Part shown: positions 44,154 through 52,816 of the stretch, one piece after another
How positions within the stretch are numbered: the stretch's first letter is position 1
Layout: the number at the start of each line of letters is the position of its first letter
Source: Cupriavidus pauculus
GTDB lineage: Bacteria > Pseudomonadota > Gammaproteobacteria > Burkholderiales > Burkholderiaceae
NCBI RefSeq assembly: GCF_008693385.1
Contig: NZ_CP044065.1
Coordinates: forward strand, 1,240,001-1,304,000
Length of the DNA stretch: 64,000 nt
Direction of reading: 5' to 3'
The notes under the pieces: model-generated
What the model was told of the DNA's origin: nothing
Seen by the model: only the letters and a program-made list of their open reading frames with translations
Databases searched by the model: none
Position numbers and translations under genes: made by a program

Positions 44154-45122
44154 GTGAAGACACTCAGCAGCATCCTCGCGATCGCGGGGCTGGCCGCGGG
44201 CATGGCATGCCATGCGGCCGACCAGTGGCCATCGAAACCCATCAAGTATGTGGTCCCATTCTCGCCGGGCGGCGTTTCGGATGCCACCGCGCGCATCGTC
44301 GCGGAAGGCCTGTCGCAGCGACTGGGCCAGCCCGTGGTCATCGACAACAAGCCCGGCGTGTCGGGCATTCTCGGCACGCAGGCCGTCGCGCGCGCGGAGC
44401 CGGATGGCTACACGATCATGGGCGGCACGATCACGACGCATGCGGTCAATCCGTTCTTCTACAAGAAGCTTGGCTACGACCCGGTCAAGGACTTCGTGCC
44501 CGTGAACCTCGTCGGTACCGTCAGCAACGTGCTGGTCGTGGCCAACGACAGCAAGTACCAGTCCGTCGAGCAGATCGTGGCCGCGCTCAAGGCCAAGCCG
44601 GGCGGCCTCACGTTCGGCACGGCGGGGCCGGGCAGTTCGCAGCAGCTGTCGGGTCAGCTGTTCCAGAGCATTACCGGCACGCAGCTGCAGCAGATCTCGT
44701 ACAAGGGCGGCGCGGCCGCGATGACGGACCTGATCGGCGGCCAGATCGACCTCGTGTTCGAGACCGTGGCGGCCGCCAAGCCGATGCTCGACGGCAAGCG
44801 CGTGCGCGCGCTGGGCGTGACGTCGACGCACGTGCTGCCGAGCCTGCCCGATGTGCGGCCGCTTGCGGAGCAGGGCATCAAGGGCTTCGAGATGCAGTCG
44901 TGGCAGGGCATTTTCGCGCCGGCGGGCACGCCGCGGCCGATCGTCGACAAGCTGGGCAAGGAAATTGCCGCGGTGGTGGCCTCGCCGGCCGTGCAGCAGC
45001 GGCTGCGCACGCTGGGCGTGGAGCCCGAGGGCAAGACGACCGATGCGTTCGCGGCGTTCCAGCGCGCGGAGGTCACGAAATGGGGCAAGGTGATTCAGGC
45101 GGCCGGCGTGGTCCCGGAATAA
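44154..45122 (+). CDS. Bug-type TTT periplasmic solute receptor
   Basis: The 322-residue protein starts with GTG at 44154, with AGGAGACG upstream (MKTLSSILAIAGLAAGMACH). Family blocks are KYVVPFSPGGVSDATAR, VVIDNKPGVSGILG and FGTAGPGSSQQLSGQLF. It follows the aldolase gene by 43 bp on the same strand, so it is probably in one operon with it, capturing that pathway's substrate. It is the fourth Bug-type receptor in the window. Confidence 0.92.
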   Translation: MKTLSSILAIAGLAAGMACHAADQWPSKPIKYVVPFSPGGVSDATARIVAEGLSQRLGQPVVIDNKPGVSGILGTQAVARAEPDGYTIMGGTITTHAVNPFFYKKLGYDPVKDFVPVNLVGTVSNVLVVANDSKYQSVEQIVAALKAKPGGLTFGTAGPGSSQQLSGQLFQSITGTQLQQISYKGGAAAMTDLIGGQIDLVFETVAAAKPMLDGKRVRALGVTSTHVLPSLPDVRPLAEQGIKGFEMQSWQGIFAPAGTPRPIVDKLGKEIAAVVASPAVQQRLRTLGVEPEGKTTDAFAAFQRAEVTKWGKVIQAAGVVPE

Positions 45123-45252
45123 GCGGCTGACACGGCGGGCCTGCACCATTGCGGGGCCCCCGTTTGCTCGTTTGCGCGGGCGTTTGTCGAGGGTCCGGGG
45201 CGGCGATACACTGGGGGCAGATTCTGCCCATTCCCCTGCCCAGGAGCGATGC

Positions 45253-45897
45253 ATGTCTGTCCGCCTCGCGATCTTCGACTTCGACGGCACGCTTGCCGAT
45301 ACGTACCCGCTGTTCTCCGAGGTGCTGAACGGCCTTGCGCGCAAGCACGGCTTCCGCGAGGTATCCGAGGGCGAGCGCCCGGGCCTGCGCCGGCTCAGCG
45401 CGCAGGAAGTGTTGCGCGAACTGCAGCTGCCGTTGTGGAAGGTGCCCGCGGTCATGGCGGATTACCGCGCGATCATGCAGTCGCGCATCGGCGAGGTCCG
45501 GCTCTTTCCCGGTATCGAGGAGGTCCTGCACCAGATGCTCGACGCGCGGGTGGCCGTCGCCGTCACCACGTCGAATTCCGCGGACAACGTGCAGTCGGTG
45601 CTCGGCGCCCAGTTGATGGCGCGCTTCCTCGCGGTCGAGTGCGGCGCCGCGCTGTTCGGCAAGGCCCATCGCCTCAAACGCGTGGTCAAGACCACGCAGG
45701 TGGACCGGGACCAGATCATCTATATCGGCGACGAGATCCGCGATGCCGTCGCGGCAGCGCGCGCGGGCGTATCGTTCGGCGCCGTGGCATGGGGCTATAC
45801 CGACCTCGATGCGCTGCTGACGTCCAGCCCGCGCAAGGTATTCCGCCGCTCGGCGGATATGCTGGCCCTGTCTGCCGTGACCTCGGGCCAAAAATAA
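45253..45897 (+). CDS. HAD-family phosphatase (phosphoglycolate phosphatase-like)
   Basis: The 214-residue protein has the haloacid dehalogenase motif I DFDGTLADT (nucleophile Asp), motif II TTSN, and motif IV GDEIRDAVAA. A cap domain of about 80 residues lies between motifs I and II. It is a small-molecule phosphatase. Sequence alone does not fix the substrate, although the GDEIRD motif is common in Gph-like proteins. The ATG at 45253 has AGGAGC upstream. Confidence 0.88.
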   Translation: MSVRLAIFDFDGTLADTYPLFSEVLNGLARKHGFREVSEGERPGLRRLSAQEVLRELQLPLWKVPAVMADYRAIMQSRIGEVRLFPGIEEVLHQMLDARVAVAVTTSNSADNVQSVLGAQLMARFLAVECGAALFGKAHRLKRVVKTTQVDRDQIIYIGDEIRDAVAAARAGVSFGAVAWGYTDLDALLTSSPRKVFRRSADMLALSAVTSGQK

Positions 45898-46004
45898 GCG
45901 AGCCACGCGGGGGTGTCCGAAAACGCGACGGTAAACGTCGTCGAAGAATTCGCGCCAAGCAGCAATGATATTGCCTGATCTCCTCAGCGATGAAAGGCAA
46001 CATC

Positions 46005-47012
46005 ATGAAAGCAGTCGTCTACGACAAGGCAGGGCTCTCCATCGACGATCCGCGCGCGTTGTACGACGCCGAATTGCCCCGGCTGGAGCCGGGCGCGCGC
46101 GATCTGCTGGTCAGGATCGACGCAATCGCGGTCAACCCCGTGGACAGCAAGCTTCGGCTCGGCGTGCAGCCCCCGGGCCCGCGCGTGCTGGGCTGGGACG
46201 CCGTGGGCATCGTCGAGGCCGTCGGCGCCGAGGTCGAGTGGTTCAAGGTCGGCGACGCGGTGTGGTACGCCGGCGATATCACGCGGCAGGGCAGCTACGC
46301 GGAATACGGGCTCGTGGACGAACGGATTGCCGGCCACGCGCCCAGGACGCTGTCCGCCGCGGACGCGGCGGCACTGCCGCTGACCGGCATCACCGCATGG
46401 GAATTGCTGTTCGATCGCCTGCGCATTCCCGAAGGCGGCGGGCAGGGGCAGAGCCTGCTGATCATCGGCGCCAGCGGCGGCGTGGGCTCCATCCTCGTGC
46501 AGCTGGCGCGCAAGCTCACGGGCCTGACGGTGATCGGCACCGCATCGCGTCCGGAAACCCAGCAATGGGTGCGCGAACGCGGCGCGCACCACGTGATCGA
46601 CCACAGCGTTGCGCTGCAGCCGCAGCTCGCGGCAGCCGGCATCGCCCAGGTGGACCACGTCATCAGCCTGACGCATACGGACAGCTACTACACCCAGATC
46701 GTCGAACTCCTCAAGCCGCAGGGCCAGCTGGCGCTGATCGACGATCCCGCGACGCTGGACGCCATGCCGCTCAAGCGCAAATCCATTTCGCTGCACTGGG
46801 AGTTCATGTTCACGCGATCGATGTATCGTGCCGCGGATCTGGCCGAACAGCACAGGCTCCTGGAACGCGTTGCCGCGCTGATCGACGAAGGCGTGCTGAC
46901 CACGACCGTCGGCCTGCATTTCGGCGAGATGACCGCGGCCAATCTGCGCCTCGCGCATGCGGCGCTCGAAGCGAACAAGACCGTGGGCAAGATCGTGCTC
47001 GAGCGAGGGTAG
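46005..47012 (+). CDS. Zinc-type alcohol dehydrogenase-like / quinone oxidoreductase family protein
   Basis: The 335-residue protein belongs to the medium-chain dehydrogenase family, close to quinone oxidoreductases. The N-terminal catalytic half has AVNPVDSKLR and LGWDAVGIVEAVG. The Rossmann motif is IGASGGVGSILVQLA, an NADPH-preferring pattern. Structural Zn cysteines are absent, so an NADPH-dependent reductase (quinone or enone) without zinc is likely. The start at 46005 (MKAVVYDKAG) follows AAAGG; a start 15 bp upstream is less likely. It stands alone. Confidence 0.88.
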   Translation: MKAVVYDKAGLSIDDPRALYDAELPRLEPGARDLLVRIDAIAVNPVDSKLRLGVQPPGPRVLGWDAVGIVEAVGAEVEWFKVGDAVWYAGDITRQGSYAEYGLVDERIAGHAPRTLSAADAAALPLTGITAWELLFDRLRIPEGGGQGQSLLIIGASGGVGSILVQLARKLTGLTVIGTASRPETQQWVRERGAHHVIDHSVALQPQLAAAGIAQVDHVISLTHTDSYYTQIVELLKPQGQLALIDDPATLDAMPLKRKSISLHWEFMFTRSMYRAADLAEQHRLLERVAALIDEGVLTTTVGLHFGEMTAANLRLAHAALEANKTVGKIVLERG

Positions 47013-47137
47013 GCCACTGCGGACAGGCGAACCCCGTCGTTGTGCTGTCACAACATCCCCCCTGATGGGGCCTGCGGGGCGATCGGGGTGCTGCTACGCT
47101 GGCGTCGCACAAAAAAACGTCAGCAGAATAACAAGAC

Positions 47138-48244
47138 ATGACAGCACCTATGGCAAGCCGCGCACCACGATGCCGGTGGTTCACGGTCGGCGCGGCCGTC
47201 GCGCTTATCGTCACAACGCTGGCCGGCTGCGCGCCGGCAACGGTCAAGCAGACCAATCGCGCCACCGACTACACGGGCACGCCCAAACGGCTCTTCGTGA
47301 TTGCCGGCAAGGGCATGGGGTGGGGTCCCGAGTTCAGCGATGCGTTCCAGCAGAAGTTCAGCGAGATCGGCAGCCAGTGCGGCATCGTCACCACGTTCGA
47401 GGAGGTGAGCGGGCTCGAGCTCGATCTGGAGCGGACGATCGCGAACCGCGCGACGCAGTTCAACGCCGATACGGTCCTGTTTATCGCGCAGGGCGGCGGC
47501 GTGGTCATGATGCCCGCGGGCAATCGCGTCTCTATCCATTACAGCGCCACGCTTCGCGATATCGCGCAGCGGCGCGCGGTCTGGCGCGGCGGCTTCGAGT
47601 TCGGCCGTGGTGGCACCGTGATTACGCTGGCCGAACGTGGCGCCGTGTTTGCGATCGACCTGTCGAACAGCCTCAAGGACGACGCGTTGATGCAAGGCGC
47701 GGACTGCCGGAGCGTTCCGCTGGGACGCGGGGAGCGGCTCGAGCAGGCGACTGGTGACGCGCCGTCCGCTACACCCGCGGCGACATCGTCGCCTGTCGTG
47801 CACCGTCCGCGACCGGTTCCCGCGACAGCACCGCCCGCACCGCCCGCACCGGCCACGGCGCCGACGGTCTCGCTCCAGGAACTTGGCGGGCTGCTCCCGC
47901 AAGCGGCCGCCAACCGCGAACGCAAGGCGGAGCTGGCAAGGCTGCAGGCCCTGACCCATGGCGCGGCGGCGACGGATGGGGCCGTCAGCTACGCCGAACG
48001 CATTCGCCGTCACGTGTTGCCCAACGTACGGGCCGATGGCCCGCTCGAGGGCAACCCCGTCGCCGTCGTGCAACTGGAACTCGCGCCCGATGGCACGCTG
48101 CGTGCCGCGACGCTCGCGAAGGCCAGCGGCAGCACCGCATGGGATACCGCGGTGCTGCGCGCGGTGCAGCGCTCGGCGCCATTCCCGCCCGCCGATAACG
48201 GCAGCGTCCCGCCCAAGCTCTCGTTGTCGTTCCGGCCGCAATGA
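47138..48244 (+). CDS. Lipoprotein with TonB/TolA C-terminal-like domain
   Basis: The 368-residue protein has a signal peptide with lipobox TLAGC (Cys31). A globular region, about 45-200, contains KGMGWGPEFSDAFQQKFSEI and IAQGGGVVMMPAGNRVSIHY. A Pro/Ala linker (about 220-250) follows, then a C-terminal domain of TonB/TolA type (SYAERIRRHVLPNVRADGP, VAVVQLELAPDGTLRAATLA). Such C-domains usually bind envelope partners, but here they sit on an outer- or inner-membrane lipoprotein with no N-terminal TonB helix. Its stop overlaps the S41 protease start (ATGA), so the two products probably act together. Confidence 0.72.
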   Translation: MTAPMASRAPRCRWFTVGAAVALIVTTLAGCAPATVKQTNRATDYTGTPKRLFVIAGKGMGWGPEFSDAFQQKFSEIGSQCGIVTTFEEVSGLELDLERTIANRATQFNADTVLFIAQGGGVVMMPAGNRVSIHYSATLRDIAQRRAVWRGGFEFGRGGTVITLAERGAVFAIDLSNSLKDDALMQGADCRSVPLGRGERLEQATGDAPSATPAATSSPVVHRPRPVPATAPPAPPAPATAPTVSLQELGGLLPQAAANRERKAELARLQALTHGAAATDGAVSYAERIRRHVLPNVRADGPLEGNPVAVVQLELAPDGTLRAATLAKASGSTAWDTAVLRAVQRSAPFPPADNGSVPPKLSLSFRPQ

Positions 48245-49431
48245 CCCGCCGACGCCTGATCGCAAGCGCCGCGCCGGTTGCATTTGCATTTGCCCTCGCA
48301 CCTGTTGCCGCCATCGCGCAGATACAGACGCAGGCCGGACCCTTGCCACCCGAGACGCTGCGTGCCTTCGTCGATACGGTCGGCACACTGGGCCGCTCGT
48401 ACGTCAAGCCGGTATCGGCGGAAGAACTGCTGCAGGCCGCCATCCGCGGCATGGTGCGCGAGATCGATCCCGAGGGCGGCGATGTGCTCATCCCCTCGGA
48501 GATGGAAGCCACGCCGTCCGCGACCAACACCATCGGTGGCGTGGGACTGGAGATGGTCGCGCGCGACGGCGTCGTCATGGTGGTGGCGCCGCTGCCGGGA
48601 AGCCCCGCGCAGGCCGCGGGCATCCACCCGAAGGACGTGCTCGTGTCCATCGACAGCGTCGCGGTGGGCACCCGTACCGCATGGGCCGTCAAGGCGCTGC
48701 GCGGCCCGCTCGGCAGCACGGTGGAGGTCGGTATCCGGTCGATCGGCGTGGAAGGCGTCCGCACGCTGCGCATCGAACGCGGCCGCATTCAGCCACGTAG
48801 TGCGGAGGTATCCATCGCGGGTGACGACGTCGCAGTGCTACGCGTGCCGGCTTTTTCGGGCAATACCACCGCAACGATCGCCACGGCGCTGTCGGCGCAG
48901 TGGCAACGCCGTCCGTTCCGCGCGATGGTCATCGACCTGCGCCACAACGCCGGCGGCCTGCTCGAAGCCTCGGTGGGCGTCGCCTCGCTGTTCCTGCCAC
49001 CCAACGCGATGGTCGCGGAAACGGAAGGCCGCCTGGCGAGCGTCAACAACGTCTATCTGGCCGACGTGACGCGCTATGGCGGCACGGGTCCGATCCCGGA
49101 TCTTCCCGCCGCGTTCCGCGAGATGCCGATCGTCGTGCTCGTCGACGAGGGCACTGCCTCCGGCGCGGAGATCCTGGCCAGCGCGCTGCGCGACAACCGC
49201 CGCGCCCGCATCGTCGGCCACACGACCTTCGGCCGCGCGTCCATCCAGACCATCCAGCGCGTCGGCCCCGACCTCGCGATCAGGTTCACGGCGGCGCAGT
49301 GGTACCCGCCATCGAGGCGAAATGTGGACAAGGTGGGCGTGTCACCCGATGTGGTGACGCGGGGGAAGGACGAGAAATCGGAGATGGATGCGGCCGTGGC
49401 GGAAGCCCGGCGAATGCTCGTCGCGAAATAA
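48241..49431 (+). CDS. S41-family (C-terminal processing peptidase-like) protein with altered catalytic Lys
   Basis: The 396-residue exported protein (signal RRRLIASAAPVAFAFALAPV) has a PDZ domain at about 100-180 and an S41 catalytic domain. The nucleophile Ser is present (Ser307, DEGTASGAEILASAL). The general-base Lys of CtpA-type enzymes (TFGKGxVQ) is replaced by Arg332 in TTFGRASIQT. The rest (FTAAQWYPPSRRN, GVSPDV) matches CtpA well. So it may be inactive, or use Arg or another residue. The ATG overlaps the stop of the TonB-C lipoprotein by 4 bp. Confidence 0.85.
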   Translation: MTRRRLIASAAPVAFAFALAPVAAIAQIQTQAGPLPPETLRAFVDTVGTLGRSYVKPVSAEELLQAAIRGMVREIDPEGGDVLIPSEMEATPSATNTIGGVGLEMVARDGVVMVVAPLPGSPAQAAGIHPKDVLVSIDSVAVGTRTAWAVKALRGPLGSTVEVGIRSIGVEGVRTLRIERGRIQPRSAEVSIAGDDVAVLRVPAFSGNTTATIATALSAQWQRRPFRAMVIDLRHNAGGLLEASVGVASLFLPPNAMVAETEGRLASVNNVYLADVTRYGGTGPIPDLPAAFREMPIVVLVDEGTASGAEILASALRDNRRARIVGHTTFGRASIQTIQRVGPDLAIRFTAAQWYPPSRRNVDKVGVSPDVVTRGKDEKSEMDAAVAEARRMLVAK

Positions 49432-49534
49432 TGCAAATCGGGGGACGCGCGCCTCCCGGCTCGGCGGTACTGGCACGCCAGCACACGCCTGCGCGTCCCC
49501 CGTCAGACTGATTCAGGCAGACCTGGCTACCCGA

Positions 49535-49885
49535 TCACTGGCACTGGCTGATCGCGCCCGATGCCGTGGTATCGCTGCCGCGGAAGCCAATCCACGATCC
49601 CGGGCCGTTCGCCGACTTGCGGACGATCGCGGCCGAGCCATTCGGCGGCTGCTGGCCCGGCACGTACACGTCGAACGCCTGATCGTTGGCGAGCATGTAC
49701 TGCATCATGACAGTCTGGTTGCTGCTGTTGGCCCACTGTTGTCCGATGCATTGCGCAGCGGCCTTGGGCGCGAGCTTGCTTTCACCGACGGCGGTGGTCG
49801 CCGACGTCGGCGGCGGGGTGTAGGGTGAGGCGGCGCAGCCTGCGAGCGCTGCCACGGCGATGGCGAAGATGAATGGCGTCTTCAT
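49535..49885 (-). CDS. Small lipoprotein, function unknown
   Basis: The 116-residue protein starts at the ATG at 49885, with a strong GGAGGAAAG site. It has a lipobox LAGC (Cys17) and a globular part with NGSAAIVRKSANGPGSWIGF and two cysteines (AAQCIGQQ, ISQC at the C-terminus) that could pair. No family recognised. A run of eleven G lies about 25 bp upstream on the plus strand, in the promoter region. It is convergent with the S41 gene. Confidence 0.75.
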   Translation of the reverse strand: MKTPFIFAIAVAALAGCAASPYTPPPTSATTAVGESKLAPKAAAQCIGQQWANSSNQTVMMQYMLANDQAFDVYVPGQQPPNGSAAIVRKSANGPGSWIGFRGSDTTASGAISQCQ

Positions 49886-49909
49886 GTTCTTTCCTCCATA
49901 TCGGATCGC

Positions 49910-49920
49910 GGGGGGGGGGG
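49910..49920 (+). repeat. Run of eleven G upstream of the small lipoprotein gene
   Basis: A homopolymer of 11 G (C on the minus strand) lies 25 bases upstream of the lipoprotein ATG at 49885, in its promoter or leader. Such tracts slip during replication and in sequencing, so the length may vary or be an error. Confidence 0.7.
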
Positions 49921-50095
49921 CACCGGCAGCGCTTGCGTCGTGAGACAGGCGCCGGCGGTGCCGTCGGGGAACAGGAGCGGGAATATTTCTCGCCCCCGTA
50001 CAACACATGAGTCTATGCAGCAGGCGAGATGACCGATGCCGCCTGCGTGGCTAACTTGGCGTCAGTGTTTGTCTGAAAGCGTCGGCCGCCAGGAA

Positions 50096-50335
50096 TCAGG
50101 CCGGCGCGCGCAACGCGAGATTCAACTGATCGACCACGACGGCCCAGTCGGCATCCTCGACGAGCTCGTCGCGCAGCAGCGTGGCCTGAGCCGGCGTCCA
50201 GAAGGGCGCCTCCCACAACTGCTTGTCCTCCGGCAGCGGCGAATGCTCCGCAATAAAGGCCCGGATATCGGACTCGTCAGAAGACAGCCCGAGCTGCGCG
50301 AACAGTTGGGAGAACGGGTGAAATGGCTGTTCCAT
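50096..50335 (-). CDS. DUF2789 family protein
   Basis: The 79-residue cytosolic protein starts at the ATG at 50335 (MEQPFHPFSQLFAQLGLSSD). The pattern PFHxxSxLFAQLGL, FIAEHSPLP, APFWTPAQATLLRDEL and DADWAVVVDQLN is that of DUF2789, small acidic proteins of Proteobacteria with no known function. It lies alone on the minus strand, 43 bp from the PRC-barrel gene. Confidence 0.82.
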   Translation of the reverse strand: MEQPFHPFSQLFAQLGLSSDESDIRAFIAEHSPLPEDKQLWEAPFWTPAQATLLRDELVEDADWAVVVDQLNLALRAPA

Positions 50336-50378
50336 GGCGCCTCGGCTCGCTGGTTGATGATCTCGACAGGGCCAAGGA

Positions 50379-50789
50379 TTACTTGGCCGGCTTGGCCTTC
50401 TTCGCGTACTCGAACTCTGGCAGCGCCTTCACCGCTTCCTTGGTCGCCCCCGGCAACACGATCTTGTCGCCCGACAGGTCGAACTGGGTCACAGGGATGG
50501 CCACGTCGTGGCGTCCCACGCCGACGAACCCGCCCGCGCCGATGATCGCGAACGACACCGCGCGATTCGGCGCAACGATCAGATCGACGACATTGCCAAC
50601 CTTGTCGTTGTTCTCGTTATAGACGGGTTTTCCGAGAATCTGCTTCTTGACGCTCGCGCCCTGGATAACGATTCGAAGTTCTTCGACGGAAACCCCGAGC
50701 GAAGCTTGCCCGGCAACCTGGGCAAAGGCCTGCGGAGCAAGCGAAATGGAAGCAGCGGCGAGGGCAAGAGCGAGCGTACGTTTCATCAT
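50379..50789 (-). CDS. PRC-barrel domain exported protein
   Basis: The 136-residue protein starts at 50789 or at the next ATG (50786), which fits better to GGGAG. A signal peptide (RTLALALAAASISLAPQAFA) is followed by a PRC-barrel-like domain with GKPVYNENNDKVGNVVDLIV and GVGRHDVAIPVTQFDLSGDK. PRC barrels occur in envelope stress and RNA-processing proteins; here the signal peptide places it in the periplasm. The next gene downstream on the same strand is the DUF2789 gene. Confidence 0.82.
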   Translation of the reverse strand: MMKRTLALALAAASISLAPQAFAQVAGQASLGVSVEELRIVIQGASVKKQILGKPVYNENNDKVGNVVDLIVAPNRAVSFAIIGAGGFVGVGRHDVAIPVTQFDLSGDKIVLPGATKEAVKALPEFEYAKKAKPAK

Positions 50790-51034
50790 GACTCCCAGAG
50801 TTTTGTAGGTTTGGCGGTTCGGAAAGTGCCTTGTACTAGATTCCCCGAGATGGCCCTGTCCGTAAAAGCCGGCCTGTTCTGATTCATTTGTCAGACGAAG
50901 GCGGGCAAGCAACCTGCAAGAATCCACCTGCGCATCACTTTCCTGTCATGAACGCCCGGCATCATCGGCGCCCACAAGAGTCGGTGTACCGGCCAATCAG
51001 GGTCATCGAGAAATCAGCGCCAACAGGGAAGTTC

Positions 51035-52708
51035 ATGCGTTACAGCAAAACCATCACCGCAGTCGCGGCCGGTCTGGTCGTGGCATTGGGTTTTTATGGC
51101 TGCGGCGGCAGCGACGATGCACCGGCCACGCCGGCCAGCCCGTCTTCGCCCAGCCAGCCGACCACCCCCACGAATCCAGCCACGCCAGCCGACCCCGCCA
51201 AGCCGGCCGAGGCCACGGGCCGCTGGACCACGGGCGATCTGCATATGCATACGATCGAGTCCGACGACGCGCAGGACAAGCTGTCCACGGTGCTCGACCA
51301 GACCTTCGACAAGTTCGGTCTGGACTGGACCGCGATCTCGAACCACCTGCGCACGTCCTCGCGCGACCAGGACGGCGTGGCGATCGCCGGCGGTCCGCTG
51401 CCGTACTCGCAGGCCATGGCCACCTACGAGATTCCCGCCGTCAAGCAACTGCAGGCCAGCGGCCGCTACGCCAACAAGCTGATCTTCTCTGCATTCGAAT
51501 GGGACATGCCGACGCATGACCACGTGAACGTCGGCATCTTCACGGGCACGCCGCTCGCCACGGCCACCAAGGCCGCCAACGAGTTCGAATACTTCTTCAC
51601 GAACCGCAACGTCGCGCAATTCAACGCGGTGGACGTCACCGCATGGAGCGCCAAGGGCCCGCGCGCATTCACCACGCACGCGGACGCGGTCAAGGCGTTC
51701 GCCTGGCTGCGCGACAACTTCCCCGACACCAGCTACGCGCTGATCAACCACCCGTCGCGCAACGTCGGCATGTACACCGCCGCCAACTACCGCGAGTTCA
51801 ACGACACAGCGCCGAACATCGCGTTCGGCGTGGAGGGCATGGTCGGCAACCAGATGGAGCCGAACCGTGGCGGCTACACGGCCGCGTACGTCGACGCCAA
51901 CCTCAAGAACCGCGTCTATGGCGGCGTGGACTACGTGGTCGCGCAGGTCGGCGGCATCTGGGACGCACTGCTCGGCGATGGCCGCCGTTTCTGGAACGTG
52001 GCGGACTCGGATCACCACTTCAAGGTCATCGGTGCCAACAGCAGCGGCTACTTCCCGGGCGAATACGCCAAGACCTACGTGTGGCTGGAAAACAAGTACA
52101 CGGGCGTGAAGGCGGTACTCGAAGGCATGCGCTCGGGCAAGATGTTCTCGGTGTTCGGTGACCTGATCAACGCGCTCGACTTCAACGCCGGCAACGGTAC
52201 GGCCAAGAGCGAGATGGGCGGCGAACTGAAGGTCAAGGCCGGCGAGACCGTGACCGTGACCATCCGCTTCAAGAGCCCGGACCGCAACAACTTCGAGTTC
52301 CCGCTAGACAGCGGCGTCAACGTCAACGTGCGTCCCACGGTGAACCACGTCGATCTGATTGCCGGCGACGTCACCCCGCGCGCGGCCTCGGGCACGGCCG
52401 AGTACAGCAAGGAAACCAACGACTCGACGAAGGTCGTCGCCACGTTCACGTCGGCCGACTGGAAGCTCGATGCGGACGGCTACAACACGATGACGTTCAC
52501 GTACAAGGCGGCAAGGAGCCAGTACTTCCGCCTGCGCGGCACGAACCTCGGCATGAACGTGCCGGGCGAGACGTCGAACGGCAATCCGCTGCCCGACCTG
52601 CAGACGAGCGTGACCGAGGACACAGCCCGCTTCAATGCGATCAACGCGCGCAACTACAACGATCTGTGGTTCTACTCGAACCCGATCTTCGTGACGGTGG
52701 GGTCGTGA
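51035..52708 (+). CDS. PHP-like metal-dependent lipoprotein
   Basis: The 557-residue protein starts at the ATG at 51035 after AGGGAA. It has a lipobox-like site (GFYGCGGSDD, Cys23) and a low-complexity Pro/Thr/Ala stretch at about 30-62. The next region looks like a PHP (polymerase and histidinol phosphatase) domain: GDLHMHTIESDDAQ (DxHxH), TAISNHL, ALINHPSRN and ADSDHH. PHP domains are metal-dependent phosphoesterases. A C-terminal beta-rich domain of about 200 residues follows. Export of a PHP-type protein is notable. Its substrate is unknown. Confidence 0.75.
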   Translation: MRYSKTITAVAAGLVVALGFYGCGGSDDAPATPASPSSPSQPTTPTNPATPADPAKPAEATGRWTTGDLHMHTIESDDAQDKLSTVLDQTFDKFGLDWTAISNHLRTSSRDQDGVAIAGGPLPYSQAMATYEIPAVKQLQASGRYANKLIFSAFEWDMPTHDHVNVGIFTGTPLATATKAANEFEYFFTNRNVAQFNAVDVTAWSAKGPRAFTTHADAVKAFAWLRDNFPDTSYALINHPSRNVGMYTAANYREFNDTAPNIAFGVEGMVGNQMEPNRGGYTAAYVDANLKNRVYGGVDYVVAQVGGIWDALLGDGRRFWNVADSDHHFKVIGANSSGYFPGEYAKTYVWLENKYTGVKAVLEGMRSGKMFSVFGDLINALDFNAGNGTAKSEMGGELKVKAGETVTVTIRFKSPDRNNFEFPLDSGVNVNVRPTVNHVDLIAGDVTPRAASGTAEYSKETNDSTKVVATFTSADWKLDADGYNTMTFTYKAARSQYFRLRGTNLGMNVPGETSNGNPLPDLQTSVTEDTARFNAINARNYNDLWFYSNPIFVTVGS

Positions 52709-52816
52709 TGTAGCGATTATGAAATGGGGTTTCTCAGTCCTTCAACGAAGATCGCTCTTCTGGGTGGGGGCGGTAGCTCTTATATTCCACGGAGTTTTCA
52801 AAAAAGGACGATCCCC

